Shown piece by piece: positions 34,377 through 43,937 of a stretch of 64,000 nt of DNA (positions within the stretch are counted from its first letter, which is position 1; every line of letters starts with the position of its first letter). A program made the translations under genes and the position numbers. A model generated the notes under the pieces. The model saw only the letters and a program-made list of their open reading frames with translations. It made no database searches and was not told where the DNA came from. The stretch is from Sphingobium aromaticiconvertens. Its GTDB lineage: Bacteria; Pseudomonadota; Alphaproteobacteria; Sphingomonadales; Sphingomonadaceae. The stretch spans positions 1,037,501 to 1,101,500 of the forward strand of contig NZ_JBANRJ010000001.1 of assembly GCF_037154075.1 (NCBI RefSeq). The letters run 5' to 3'.

Positions 34377-36476
34377 TCAGGGGCGGGTTGCGTACCGCCA
34401 GGCCACCTTGTCGGTCAGCATCTTGGCCCCGGCGCCCGCGCGCGCCTCGACATTGTTGTCGCCCATAGCCAGATCGATGGTCCAGCTCGCGATATGATCG
34501 TCGGCCTTGACCCGTGTCCACGCGCCACCGTTCAGGCGCAGTTCGACCGATGGCTGGTTGGTGAAGACGGCGACGGTCACGCGCTGTGTCCGCTTCTGCA
34601 CGTCGCGGCGGCTGGCGATATGCAGCATCGGCACGTCCGACCAGTTGGCCTGATACCAGTAATAGGCGTCCTTGCGGACCTTGCGATCCTCCGTCACCAG
34701 CCCCTTGTCGTTGATCGCCGGGCGGTCCCCTTCGTTGCGCTTGAATGACGGGAAGTCGATGCCGACCCAGATGAAGGTCGACCAGAGGAAGGGCCGCTTC
34801 TTCATCTCACGCCAATGCTTGATGTGGAAATCGGTCTGATATTGTTCGGGATGCCAGTATCCGTTGGATTCCGGGCGTTTCACCACCGGGTCCTCCTGAT
34901 GCAGGATACTGGCCCCCGCGCCATATTCGCTCACCCCGATCGGGCGGCCCGGCAGCTTGGCGTGAAGCTCGTCGGCCCAGGGGCCAATATCTTCCGACTT
35001 GGTCCAGTACCAGCCGAAATAGCGGTTATAGGACACGGTGTCGCTATGCTGCGCGATCGGATCGCTATCCTCCAGGCAACAATGGGCGTAGGTCGTCGGG
35101 CGCGTGGGGTCCAGCGTCTTGGCCGTCGCCTGCAACTCGGCCAGGATACGGTTGGACGCGGCGTCGGATTTGCGGATTTCGTTGCCGATCCCCCACAGAG
35201 CGACGGCGGGGTGATTGCCGGTTTGCGCGATCAGCTCGCGCATCTGCTGCACCAGATTTTCGCGGAAGGCGTCGGACGGATCATGATCGTCGATCAGCGG
35301 CACTTCGGTCAGCAGCAGCAGGCCCAGTTCGTCTGCTCGTTCATAGACGCGCGGGGGATGCTGCATATGGGCAAGGCGGATGGCCGTGGCCCCCATCTCG
35401 TGGAAAATGCCCAGATCCTCGTCAATCTGCGCGTCGGTGACGATCGGTCCCTGCCCGAAGCGGGTGGGATGTTGCAGGTTGACGCCATAGAGCCTGTAGG
35501 GCGCGCCGTTCAGCAGCACCGAACCATCGGGTTTGACCGCGATGGTTCGGACGCCCAGCGGCACCGTCTGGCTGTCCAGCGTCCGATCATCCTCGGCAAC
35601 ATCGGTCACGACCCGATAGAGATAGGGGGCCTTGCGCCCTTCCCAGCGATGCGGATTGCGCAGCGTGAAGGACTGGTCGACCGACCGCGCCTCACCGGGG
35701 GCCAGCGACAGGGCGGTCGTGCCCTGCGCCACCGTCTTGCCCGCGGCATCGACGATCCGGCTCTTGAGGGAAAAGCGCACCGTGCTCGTCCGGTCGTTCT
35801 TCACCGCGATCCGGGCGGAAATCGCTGCCGATCGGGCCGTCAGTCCGGTGGTGCGCACCTGCATACCCGGACCAGCATGGTCCATCCGGTCGATGTGCAG
35901 GTCGTTGGTCGTGATCAGCTTGACCGACCGATACAGGCCGCCGAAGATATTGAAGTCGCCGTTCAGCGGGGCGTAGCGCGTGTTGCGCGCATTATCGACC
36001 CGCACCGCGAGCAGGTTGTCGCCCGCTTTCAGCACATCAGTCACATCGAAGCGGAAGGCGGCATAGCCCCCTTCATGTGTGCCCAGCCTGCGCCCGTTCA
36101 GCCACACATCGGCCTTCAGCGTCGCGCCGCCGAAATGCAGGATGGTGCGCGTGCCCGGCGCGGGCTGGTACGCGATCACGCGCCGATACCAGGCGGGGCC
36201 GCGATAATAGACACCCTCCGGCTCGCCGCGCGCCTTGGCCCCGCCAATCCCCGAATCCTCGACATTGTAACTGTGCGGCACCTGAACGCGCGCCCAGCCG
36301 CTGTCGTCGAAGGTCGGCGCCGACGCATTGTCCGCATCGGCCTTCAGGAAACGCCATCGATCGGCGAGCGGTATGTCCTGCGCGGCACGCGCTGGCGTCA
36401 GGAGGCACAGGAACAGCAGCGACAGGATCGTGGCGGCGACGCGGGGGGGCAGGCGGGTGATGGCGATCCTCCTCAA
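34377..36476 (-). CDS. GH2 family beta-galactosidase-like glycosidase
   Basis: Exported GH2 enzyme of 699 residues with a signal peptide (ATILSLLFLCLLTPARA). Sandwich domain: LADRWRFLKADADNA, VQVPHSYNV, YRRVIAYQPAPG, ADVWLNGRRLG. The TIM barrel has NLQHPTRFG, the acid/base Glu433 in WGIGNEI and the nucleophile Glu517 in GVSEYGAG. It overlaps the GH28-like gene by ATGA and follows it in the operon. It is more compact than the malectin-containing GH2 at 28350 and closer to classical beta-galactosidases. Confidence 0.92.
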   Translation of the reverse strand: MRRIAITRLPPRVAATILSLLFLCLLTPARAAQDIPLADRWRFLKADADNASAPTFDDSGWARVQVPHSYNVEDSGIGGAKARGEPEGVYYRGPAWYRRVIAYQPAPGTRTILHFGGATLKADVWLNGRRLGTHEGGYAAFRFDVTDVLKAGDNLLAVRVDNARNTRYAPLNGDFNIFGGLYRSVKLITTNDLHIDRMDHAGPGMQVRTTGLTARSAAISARIAVKNDRTSTVRFSLKSRIVDAAGKTVAQGTTALSLAPGEARSVDQSFTLRNPHRWEGRKAPYLYRVVTDVAEDDRTLDSQTVPLGVRTIAVKPDGSVLLNGAPYRLYGVNLQHPTRFGQGPIVTDAQIDEDLGIFHEMGATAIRLAHMQHPPRVYERADELGLLLLTEVPLIDDHDPSDAFRENLVQQMRELIAQTGNHPAVALWGIGNEIRKSDAASNRILAELQATAKTLDPTRPTTYAHCCLEDSDPIAQHSDTVSYNRYFGWYWTKSEDIGPWADELHAKLPGRPIGVSEYGAGASILHQEDPVVKRPESNGYWHPEQYQTDFHIKHWREMKKRPFLWSTFIWVGIDFPSFKRNEGDRPAINDKGLVTEDRKVRKDAYYWYQANWSDVPMLHIASRRDVQKRTQRVTVAVFTNQPSVELRLNGGAWTRVKADDHIASWTIDLAMGDNNVEARAGAGAKMLTDKVAWRYATRP

Positions 36477-38167
36477 CTCAGGACATGGATATTGCCGGTC
36501 GCGATGTCGCGACTGGCGATGGCGCGAACCGCGTCACGCGGCGATCGGGTGGACCGCAGGCCGTCGACCACGCCGCCCGCCACATCGTCGAACAGGATGG
36601 CGGGGCGCGCGTCGGGCTTTTCGACGTCGAAGCTGACGTCGCGCAAACTGATGTTGCGGGCGTGCCGAATATAAAGGCCGTGCGCGGGCAGCGTGCCCAT
36701 ATAGCTGGGTTCAAGGCTGGAGCCGGGGCGCTCCGGAATCGCGCGGGCAGCGTCCGCAGCCGTGCCCCCGCCCGCCGACCGGACATGGACGCCCGAAAAG
36801 CTGATATCCTCGATCGGCTGGCCGGGATTGCCGACGATCCCGCAGGCATAGGGGCCGGATGCGCCCGACACCTGAATATCCGAAAAGCGGACACGGCGCA
36901 CCCGCGATGGACCATTGCCGCGCGGTGCGCGGTTGCGCGCGGCCAGCCGGACGAAGATCGGATGATTGACAGGTGCGCGCAGATGGATGTCGTGGAAGGT
37001 CACGTCTTCCAGCACGCCGCCGTCGATCGCGCCCAGTTGCAAGCCCCGTGTATTGTCGCAGGTGCAGCCGCTGATCAGGATGTTGCGAAATCCCGTGGCC
37101 GAATCCGTGCCCAACTTGATGCGGCCCAGCACGCCCAGATCGTCAGTCGATCGATAAGGGGAGGGGCGATAGCTGCCGTCCACAATGGACCCCAGCAGAT
37201 AGCCGCTGGTCTTGCAGCCGATGATCGTCACCTCCTCGCAGAAGCGTGCCTCCTGCAAGGCGTAGCTGCTCTTGAGGACGATCGCGTCGTCCTTGGGCGC
37301 GTTGACGATGCAGTTGCTGATCCGCACGTCGCGGCAGCAGTCGATGTCGATCCCGTCGCGGTCGGTATCGACCGTCAGATTGTCGATGGTGACGTTGGTG
37401 CAGCCCAGCACATAGCAGGCGAAATGGCCGCCCTGCAGGATGATGACGTCGCGCAGCAGTACATTATGGCAGCTGCGCAGGCCGATCGCCTTGTTGCCCC
37501 GGCCCTCATAGCTCATTTCCAACGGGATGGCGCGGCGCGCGGCATCGGCGCTCAGGCCCTGTTCCGCGGGGGATCGCCAGCCCGCAATGCCGTGCCAGCG
37601 GGGCGGCGGCCCTTCGCGATCCAGCCCCAACCCATGGATGATGCCGCGCCCGACGATTGCGACGTCGGTTTCGCCGTCAGCATAGATCAGGCTGTTGTGG
37701 AAATGGGCCAGCCCATAATCGACCAACTGCTCCTCGAACACGCCTTCGGGCAGATCATATTGCCCCTTGTGCCGCTTGGGGTCTGCCGCCTCGATGATGG
37801 CCCCGGGCATCAGCAACAGGGTGATGTGGCTCTTCAGCCGGATCGAAAAGCAGAGATAGCGTCCCGGCGGCACCACTACCGTACCGCCGCCTGCCGCGCT
37901 GGCCGCCGCGATGGCACGGTTGAAGGCGGGCGAATCGATCGTCGCCCCGTTCCCCTTCGCGCCATGGTCGCGCACATCGTGAAAGCCGGTGAGCGACCCG
38001 GCGGCGCGGACGGGCCGCGCGGCAAGGGCGAAGGCAGCGCCAAGGCCCAACGTCACGGCCCGGCGCCCGAACAGCGCGCGATCGATCAGGAGTGAAGATT
38101 GGGCCACAGACAGGCAGTCGGTCGCTTTGTCGGGCATGTTCGGCAACGCAGCCAATGGGCCATCCAT
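36473..38167 (-). CDS. GH28-like parallel beta-helix hydrolase, paralogue B
   Basis: Exported protein of about 564 residues. A Tat-like motif (GRRAVTLGLGAAFALAA) follows a 50-residue N-terminal extension. Mature start FHDVRDHGAKGNGATIDSPAF. It shares with paralogue A the segments DTDRDGIDIDCCRDV, NAPKDDAIVLKSSYAL, GRIKLGTDSATG and TLPAHGLYIRHA. GGAGGATAAGG precedes the ATG at 38167, and a regulatory site lies 18 bases further upstream. In operon with a GH2 galactosidase-like gene, so galactose- or galacturonate-containing pectin side chains are likely targets. Confidence 0.85.
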   Translation of the reverse strand: MDGPLAALPNMPDKATDCLSVAQSSLLIDRALFGRRAVTLGLGAAFALAARPVRAAGSLTGFHDVRDHGAKGNGATIDSPAFNRAIAAASAAGGGTVVVPPGRYLCFSIRLKSHITLLLMPGAIIEAADPKRHKGQYDLPEGVFEEQLVDYGLAHFHNSLIYADGETDVAIVGRGIIHGLGLDREGPPPRWHGIAGWRSPAEQGLSADAARRAIPLEMSYEGRGNKAIGLRSCHNVLLRDVIILQGGHFACYVLGCTNVTIDNLTVDTDRDGIDIDCCRDVRISNCIVNAPKDDAIVLKSSYALQEARFCEEVTIIGCKTSGYLLGSIVDGSYRPSPYRSTDDLGVLGRIKLGTDSATGFRNILISGCTCDNTRGLQLGAIDGGVLEDVTFHDIHLRAPVNHPIFVRLAARNRAPRGNGPSRVRRVRFSDIQVSGASGPYACGIVGNPGQPIEDISFSGVHVRSAGGGTAADAARAIPERPGSSLEPSYMGTLPAHGLYIRHARNISLRDVSFDVEKPDARPAILFDDVAGGVVDGLRSTRSPRDAVRAIASRDIATGNIHVLS

Positions 38168-38184
38168 CCTTATCCTCCACCATT

Positions 38185-38200
38185 CATATGATGTATTATA
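38185..38200. promoter_or_regulatory. ATAATACATATTAT-class operator before GH28-like/GH2 operon
   Basis: CATATGATGTATTATA on the plus strand, i.e. TATAATACATCATATG in the direction of the minus-strand operon. It lies between the LldD stop and the GH28-like start and overlaps a likely promoter. Confidence 0.6.
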
Positions 38201-38225
38201 GGATGAAGATCGCCCTGCCAAGGAC

Positions 38226-39356
38226 TTAGGTCAGGCTGCTCCGGTCGATTTCTCCCACGGAACGCACGCCGTTGAGCGCCATGGACACAGTCATGCCCTG
38301 TGCGATGAGGTTCAGCAAATGAGTCACCCCTTGTTCGCCGCGCGCGGCCAGCGCGTAAATATAGGCGCGGCCCAGCAACACGCCCCGTGCGCCCAGCGCC
38401 AGCATCCGCACGACATCCAGCCCGGTGCGGATGCCGCCATCAACCAGCACAGTCAGCGCGTCACCCACGGCGTCGACGATGGCGGGCAGGGCGCGGGCGG
38501 TCGACAGCGCGCCATCCAGTTGCCGCCCGCCATGGTTGGACACGATGATGCCATCCGCGCCGAAGCGCACGGCGTCGCGCGCATCATCGGGATCCAGCAG
38601 CCCCTTGACGATCATCTCGCCTTTCCAGAAATCGCGGATCCATTCCAGGTCGCGCCAGGTGATGGCCGGATCGAAATTGGCGCCCAGCCAGCCGATATAG
38701 TCCGTGAGGCTTGTGGGCTGCCCGCGATAGTCGGTAATATTGCCCAGATCATGCGGTCGTCCCCGTAGTCCCACATCCCATGCCCATCCCGGTCGCCCGA
38801 CCGCCTGCATCATCCGGCGCAGCGGTGCATGCGGGCCGCTCATGCCGGAATGGGCATCGCGATAGCGGGCGCCGGGGACGGGCATGTCGACGGTGAAGAC
38901 CAGCTTGGTCGCGCCCAGCGCCTGCGCCCGTTCCAGCGCATGGCGCATGAAGCCGCGATCCTTGAGTACATAAAGCTGGAACCAGACTGGCCTGCCGCAA
39001 CTCTGTGTGACCTCGGCGGCGGAACAGACGCTGACGGTCGAGAGGATATAGGGAATGTCGGCGCGGCAGGCGGCGCGTGCCACCTGCACTTCGCCCCGGC
39101 GGCGCATCATTCCGCCCAGACCGATCGGCGCCAGCAGCACCGGCATCGCCATCCGCTCACCGAACAGGCTGGTTTCCAGGCTGGGCGCGGACACATCCCG
39201 CAGCACCCTCTGGCGCAGGCGTATGGCGGAAAGGTCGGCGCGGTTCGCGGCCATCGTCTCCTCGCCGAACGCGCCGCCGTCGACATAATCGAACAGGAAG
39301 CGGGGCAGCCGTCGACGCGCCGCTTCCCGATAGTCGAGCGGGGACGAAAGGATCAT
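38226..39356 (-). CDS. lldD: FMN-dependent L-lactate dehydrogenase / alpha-hydroxyacid oxidase
   Basis: FMN TIM-barrel enzyme of 376 residues that oxidises L-2-hydroxyacids. Seen: [12 protein letters not shown], the Lys strand [12 protein letters not shown], the catalytic His/Arg motif [11 protein letters not shown], and the FMN phosphate site [18 protein letters not shown] with GVLLGRAY. L-lactate is an end product of the non-phosphorylated L-fucose/L-rhamnose route, so this enzyme would return it to pyruvate. Its start overlaps the glycerate kinase stop by ATGA, at the end of the 45112-to-38226 operon. Oxidation of another hydroxyacid such as glycolate cannot be excluded. Confidence 0.88.
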   Translation of the reverse strand: MILSSPLDYREAARRRLPRFLFDYVDGGAFGEETMAANRADLSAIRLRQRVLRDVSAPSLETSLFGERMAMPVLLAPIGLGGMMRRRGEVQVARAACRADIPYILSTVSVCSAAEVTQSCGRPVWFQLYVLKDRGFMRHALERAQALGATKLVFTVDMPVPGARYRDAHSGMSGPHAPLRRMMQAVGRPGWAWDVGLRGRPHDLGNITDYRGQPTSLTDYIGWLGANFDPAITWRDLEWIRDFWKGEMIVKGLLDPDDARDAVRFGADGIIVSNHGGRQLDGALSTARALPAIVDAVGDALTVLVDGGIRTGLDVVRMLALGARGVLLGRAYIYALAARGEQGVTHLLNLIAQGMTVSMALNGVRSVGEIDRSSLT

Positions 39357-40165
39357 GGGCTGCTCCGGGGCTGGCGATGGCTGTCGAGGGGAAGGACCAG
39401 ATCGGCATATCCCGGCATGTCGGCCAATATGTGGCGAGTCAGGCGCTCATAATGCTGGACGAAGCGATCGAGCGCGGCGTCGTCCATCACGCCGGTTTCG
39501 TCCCGCCCCGTGACCGACAGGCTTTCGCGCAGGGCGGTTTCCTGTTCGCCCCGCCAGCACCGGACGATGGCGAAGCCGGGCGCGGCGAGCAGCGCCAGCC
39601 GGTCGATCCGCGCAAACAGGTCGGTATAGGAGCCGCTCAGCCTGTCGTTTACATATCGCCGCCAGAGGCCCGCCTCGTCCTCGTCGCGTTCCAGCGCGTT
39701 GCAGGGGTCGGCGAGCGCGGCATCGCCCTGCGCCCGTGCGCCCACGCACCACCCCTCAAAGATCAGCAGGTCGACCGGGCCGTCGATGCGGTCCCATTGA
39801 TCAGGCGGGGCCTGTTCGTCACGCGCCTTGTCGAAACGGGGCAGGGGCGCGGCGATTCCCGCATGAACGGCGTCCAATATGGCGCATCCGCGTGCGACAT
39901 CGTGCGTGCCGGGGACGCCGCGCGTGCGCAATAGCGGGTGGATGGTGTCGGCCAGTTCCTGCCGCTTCGCGCCGGGCAGGTAGAGATCGTCGATCGACAG
40001 GATGGCGATCCGCAGGCCCCGCCTGGCCAACCGCTCCGCCAGCGCCGCCGCCAGCGTCGACTTGCCCGATCCCTGCGCCCCGCAAAGCCCCAGGACAAGG
40101 GGACGGTCAGCCGCCGCCATCCAGCCCATGGCGGCTTGGTCCAGCCGGTCAATCGACGGGGTCAA
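39353..40165 (-). CDS. D-glycerate 3-kinase (GLYK-like P-loop kinase)
   Basis: P-loop kinase of up to 270 residues: Walker [15 protein letters not shown] near residue 30, [20 protein letters not shown], and [13 protein letters not shown], all seen in plant-type glycerate kinases. It would phosphorylate D-glycerate to 3-phosphoglycerate. A TTG at 40165 overlaps the upstream hydroxyacid dehydrogenase by 17 bases; ATG 40129 is an alternative. Next to a D-2-hydroxyacid dehydrogenase (possible hydroxypyruvate reductase), it implies a C3 acid intermediate that the fucose route alone does not explain. Confidence 0.8.
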   Translation of the reverse strand: MTPSIDRLDQAAMGWMAAADRPLVLGLCGAQGSGKSTLAAALAERLARRGLRIAILSIDDLYLPGAKRQELADTIHPLLRTRGVPGTHDVARGCAILDAVHAGIAAPLPRFDKARDEQAPPDQWDRIDGPVDLLIFEGWCVGARAQGDAALADPCNALERDEDEAGLWRRYVNDRLSGSYTDLFARIDRLALLAAPGFAIVRCWRGEQETALRESLSVTGRDETGVMDDAALDRFVQHYERLTRHILADMPGYADLVLPLDSHRQPRSSP

Positions 40166-41108
40166 GCAATGCCATTTCGTCGAAGAAGCGGTCCAGATTA
40201 TCGGCGACCTTCATGCCCATCGCCGTCCGCGTCTCCAGCGTCGCGCTGCCCAGATGGGGCAACAGCACGACATTGGGCAGGGTCAGCAGGGCGGCATGGA
40301 CACGCGGTTCATGTTCATACACGTCCAGCCCGGCGGCGGCGATGCTGCGATCCGCCAGCGCGGTCGCCAGCGCCGCTTCGTCGATCAGCGACCCGCGCCC
40401 GGTGTTCACCAGCACGGCGGTCGGCTTCATCCGCGCCAATATGTCCGCGTCGATCATGTGCCGGGTTTCGGCGCCGCCCGGTGCATGCAGAGACAGGATG
40501 TCGGCCTGCGTGGCGAGTGTGGCCAGATCGGGATGATAGGCCTCGTCCGGCATGTCCGGCGCCGGGCGGCGGCTATGATAGGCGATGCGCAGGCCGAATG
40601 CGCTGGCCCGGTCCGCCACGGCGCGGGCGATGCGGCCGAAACCGACCAGACCGAGCAGATTGCCGTCCAGCGAATGGCCCAGCATGTGGGTCGGTCGCCA
40701 GCCGCTCCATGCGCCGCTGCGCACCTCCCGCTCGCCTTCCGCCGCGCGCCGCGTGGCCATCAGGATCAGGGTCAGGGCGATATCGGCGGTCGCGTTGGTC
40801 AGCACGTCGGGCGTGTTGGTCACGGCGATGCCTGCCTCTCGCGCGGCGGACAGGTCTATATGCTCGACGCCTGCGCCGAAATTGGCGACGATCCGCGCGC
40901 GACGGTCCGGGGCCAACAGCAGGTCGCGGTCGATCCGATCAGTCACCGTGGGACACAGCGCGTCATGATCGCGCATCGCCTGCGCCAGCGCGGCGTCGTC
41001 CATTGGTTCGTCCGACAGGTTGGGCGTCACCGCGTAGCGATCGGCGAGCCGCGCTTCCACCGCATCGGGCCAGCGGCGGGTCAGCAGGATGCGGGGACGA
41101 TCATCCAT
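40149..41108 (-). CDS. D-2-hydroxyacid dehydrogenase (glyoxylate/hydroxypyruvate reductase type)
   Basis: NAD(P)-dependent enzyme of 319 residues. Cofactor motif GLVGFGRIARAVADRASAFG, substrate loop VANFGAGVEHIDL, the Arg of VNTGRGSLIDEAAL, and the catalytic Glu/His with LLPHLGSATLETR. It probably reduces hydroxypyruvate or glyoxylate to D-glycerate or glycolate. It overlaps a glycerate kinase gene, which supports hydroxypyruvate or tartronate-semialdehyde-like substrates. An 83-base gap separates it from the upstream enoyl-CoA hydratase, without a clear promoter. Confidence 0.88.
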   Translation of the reverse strand: MDDRPRILLTRRWPDAVEARLADRYAVTPNLSDEPMDDAALAQAMRDHDALCPTVTDRIDRDLLLAPDRRARIVANFGAGVEHIDLSAAREAGIAVTNTPDVLTNATADIALTLILMATRRAAEGEREVRSGAWSGWRPTHMLGHSLDGNLLGLVGFGRIARAVADRASAFGLRIAYHSRRPAPDMPDEAYHPDLATLATQADILSLHAPGGAETRHMIDADILARMKPTAVLVNTGRGSLIDEAALATALADRSIAAAGLDVYEHEPRVHAALLTLPNVVLLPHLGSATLETRTAMGMKVADNLDRFFDEMALLDPVD

Positions 41109-41191
41109 GGCGGCGCGCGCCGGGCGGGAGCGTTAATGGCATGGACCGACCATAGCCGGTGCAGGAACGGCGCAAAAGCGATACGTGCATC

Positions 41192-41962
41192 TCAGCGCCG
41201 CTGGAATTTGGGCGCGCGCTTTTCGGCGAAGGCGGCGCGCCCTTCGGCGGCGTCAGCGGTTGCGAAGCAGATCGCCTGCAGGTCACGCTCATATTCGATC
41301 GCCTTGTCGAACGGCATCTGGTGCGCCGCGCGCAGGTTCAGCTTGGCGGTTTCGGCGGCGATCGGCGCGCGCTGTGCGATCGTGGCAGCGATGGTGACGG
41401 CGCGCGGCATCAACTCGCCGGGGGGCACGACCGCGCTCACCAGTCCCCATGCCAGCGCGCGGTCGGCATCCACCATGTCGCCGGTCAGGATCATCATCGC
41501 CGCGTTGGACATGCCGGCGGAATGGGCAAGGCTGACCGCCATGCCGCCGCCGCCGATCCAGCCCAGCTTGATTTCCGGCGCGGCGAAGCGGGCGTTGGTG
41601 GAGGCGATGCGTATGTCGCAGGCCATCGCCGTTTCCAGCCCTCCACCCAGCGCATAGCCGTTGATCGCCGCGATCACCGGCTTGCGGCACCCGCGCAGCG
41701 CGTCGCAATAATCCTGGCGGTTGCGGAAGTCCCAGGGCGTCGCATAGCCGTCCAGCGTCGATATGTCGGACCCGACCGAAAAGGCGCGATCACCCGCGCC
41801 GGTGACGATCACGCAACGTACGGCATCCGATCCGTTGCAGTGGGCCACCGCCTCGACCAGCGCCTGCGCCATGTCCGGAGTCATGGCGTTCAGCTTGTCC
41901 GGCCGATTAATGGTAATGGTCGCGATGCGATCGGCGATGGCGACGGTCAATTGAGCGTTCAT
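41192..41962 (-). CDS. Enoyl-CoA hydratase/isomerase family protein
   Basis: Crotonase-fold enzyme of 256 residues: TITINRPDKLNAMT, the oxyanion-hole strands RAFSVGSDIS and INGYALGGGLETAMACDI, then FAAPEIKLGWIGGGGMA. The usual catalytic Glu pair of true hydratases is not evident: the second position reads WIGGGG. Isomerase, lyase or decarboxylase chemistry is therefore as likely as hydration. It lies 27 bases after a CoA-transferase gene, so it probably acts on the CoA ester that enzyme makes. Confidence 0.87.
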   Translation of the reverse strand: MNAQLTVAIADRIATITINRPDKLNAMTPDMAQALVEAVAHCNGSDAVRCVIVTGAGDRAFSVGSDISTLDGYATPWDFRNRQDYCDALRGCRKPVIAAINGYALGGGLETAMACDIRIASTNARFAAPEIKLGWIGGGGMAVSLAHSAGMSNAAMMILTGDMVDADRALAWGLVSAVVPPGELMPRAVTIAATIAQRAPIAAETAKLNLRAAHQMPFDKAIEYERDLQAICFATADAAEGRAAFAEKRAPKFQRR

Positions 41963-41989
41963 TCGGTTTCTCCTCGACGGGACAGCCGC

Positions 41990-43180
41990 TCAGCCATGCT
42001 GGCGCACGACGCCGGATTCGACCAGTTGTGCGATCTCGTCGTCGCTCCGCCCGATTTCGCGCAGCACGTCCGCGCTATGTTCACCGACCAGCGGGGCGCC
42101 GCGCGTGACCGTGGAGGGCGTGCGCGAAAAGCGGATGGGAAAGCCCGGCGTCTTGACCCGGCCCTCGGTCGGATGGTCATATTCCACGAAGGTGCCATTA
42201 TGCCGTATCTGCGGATCGTCGATCAGGTCGGCATAGCCATAGACCGGCCCCGCCCATATGTCGGCGGCGCGAAATATCGCCAGCCAGTCGGCGCTGTCGC
42301 GGGTTGGCAGATGTTCCTTCAGCCGGGCGAAGATCGCGTCGCGCTGGGTCCAGCCATCCTTTTCCTCGTCCATGTCGGCAAAGAAGGGATCGTCCAGCAC
42401 CTCGCCTAGCTTGCGCAGCGACGCCATCGCCAGCGTGATATAGCCATCGCGCGTACTGAAAACGCCATAGGGCGCGCGGATATAGCTGTGTGCGTGGCGT
42501 TCGGCCGATCGCGTCTGCGGCTTGCCGCCGACGGTGAACACCGACAATTCCTGCATCTGGATGGTAGTGATCGCGTCGAGCATGTTGACCTGCACCAACT
42601 GCCCCTCGCCGGTGCGTTCGCGGTGGAACAAGGCGGCAAGCGCGCCCTCGAACGCCGAATAAGCGGTGATCGCGTCGACCAGATACTGGCCGGCGGGAGC
42701 AGGCGGTTCGCCCTCGGCCCCGGCGGACAGCATCGCCCCGGACATGCCTTGCAACAGCAGGTCCTGCCCCGGATAGCTGCGATAGGGACCATCCTCGCCA
42801 TAACCCGACATGGAAATATAGATGAGGCGCGGGTTGATCGCGGAAAGTGTCGCATAATCGACGCCCAGTCGCTCGGCCACGCCCGGCCGGTAATTTTGCA
42901 GGAACACATCCGCCCCGCGCACCAGGTCGATCAGGACCGTCTTTCCTTCCGCCGCCTTCAGGTCGATGGCCAGCGACCGCTTGTTCCGGTTCAGCGACAG
43001 GAAGGACACGTTGATCTGATTGCCCGTCGCGCCGCCCGCCGCAGCGTGCCGTTGCCATTCGCCGCTGGTCGGTTCCACCTTTATGACGTCCGCGCCCATG
43101 TCGCCCAACCGCTGGGCGGCGAACGGGCCAGCCATCGCAATCGAACAGTCGATGACCCGAATATCCTTCAATATGCTCAT
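41990..43180 (-). CDS. CaiB/BaiF (class III) CoA-transferase
   Basis: CoA-transferase of 396 residues: VIDCSIAMAGPFAAQRLGDMG, ADVIKVEPTSGEWQR, LQNYRPGVAERLGVD, SMSGYGEDGPYRSYPGQDLLL. The probable catalytic Asp is in GQYLVDAITAY. The C-terminal domain has IRAPYGVFSTRDGYITLAM and ADIWAGPVYGYADL. It diverges from the two CoA-transferases at 15975-19068 and so probably has a different substrate. It is followed by a crotonase and preceded by an SDR in the same operon. Confidence 0.9.
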   Translation of the reverse strand: MSILKDIRVIDCSIAMAGPFAAQRLGDMGADVIKVEPTSGEWQRHAAAGGATGNQINVSFLSLNRNKRSLAIDLKAAEGKTVLIDLVRGADVFLQNYRPGVAERLGVDYATLSAINPRLIYISMSGYGEDGPYRSYPGQDLLLQGMSGAMLSAGAEGEPPAPAGQYLVDAITAYSAFEGALAALFHRERTGEGQLVQVNMLDAITTIQMQELSVFTVGGKPQTRSAERHAHSYIRAPYGVFSTRDGYITLAMASLRKLGEVLDDPFFADMDEEKDGWTQRDAIFARLKEHLPTRDSADWLAIFRAADIWAGPVYGYADLIDDPQIRHNGTFVEYDHPTEGRVKTPGFPIRFSRTPSTVTRGAPLVGEHSADVLREIGRSDDEIAQLVESGVVRQHG

Positions 43181-43190
43181 GATCGTTCCT

Positions 43191-43937
43191 TCAGGCCATG
43201 ACCCAGCCGCCGTTTACATGCAGCGTTTGTCCGGTGATGAATCCCGCTTCTTCGGCTGCGAAGAAGCCGATGGCATGGGCGATGTCGGCGGCCGTGCCGC
43301 GCCGTTTCACTGCCTGCGCGTCCAGTACCATGCGGTTGTAGCCGTCGGGGTCGGGGTAGATTTTCTCCGCGTCGGTCGGGAAGGCGCCCGGCGCGATCGC
43401 GTTGACGGTGATGCCGTTGGCGCCGAATTCGCGCGCCCAGGCCCGCGTAAGCCCGATCAGCGCGCCCTTGGACGCGATATAGGGCGACAGGTTCGCCCAG
43501 CCGCCCGACAGGGTGATGCTGGCGATGTTGATGATCCGGCCAAATTCCTTGGCCTTCATGCCGGGCAGCGCGACCTGTACGGCGACGATTCCGGCATCGA
43601 CATTGACCCGCTGGACCAATTGATGCTCATCGATCGAAAAATCCTCAAAGGGCTTGGACGGGTAGATGGCGGCATTGTTGATGACGATGTCGAACCCACT
43701 ATGCTCGGCGCTCAGAGCCTCCAGCGTGGTGCGCAGGGCCGGAAGGTCGGACAGGTCAGCCTGCGACACGATCAGCCTTCCCGCCTGCACGCCAGCGGCG
43801 GCATGGGTCAGCCGCTCGACCTTCGCAGCGTCCCTGTCGACCGCGATCACCGTGGCGCCCCGCGCCAGCAGCAGCAACGTGCTGTCCAGGCCCAGCCCGC
43901 CCGCCGCGCCGGTATAGAGGATGACCCGACCCCTCAT
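43191..43937 (-). CDS. SDR family oxidoreductase
   Basis: Short-chain dehydrogenase of 248 residues: YTGAAGGLGLDS cofactor loop, VIAVDRDAAK, NNAAIYPSKPFEDF, NIASITLSGGWAN with the catalytic Ser, and PYIASKGALIGLTRAWA with Tyr and Lys. AIAPGAFPTDAEK follows. It differs from the two ketodeoxyaldonate-type SDRs elsewhere in the window and resembles sugar or 3-oxoacyl reductase-like SDRs. It overlaps the DUF4432 gene by ATGA. A sugar-oxidising role fits, but the substrate is not recognisable. Confidence 0.87.
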   Translation of the reverse strand: MRGRVILYTGAAGGLGLDSTLLLLARGATVIAVDRDAAKVERLTHAAAGVQAGRLIVSQADLSDLPALRTTLEALSAEHSGFDIVINNAAIYPSKPFEDFSIDEHQLVQRVNVDAGIVAVQVALPGMKAKEFGRIINIASITLSGGWANLSPYIASKGALIGLTRAWAREFGANGITVNAIAPGAFPTDAEKIYPDPDGYNRMVLDAQAVKRRGTAADIAHAIGFFAAEEAGFITGQTLHVNGGWVMA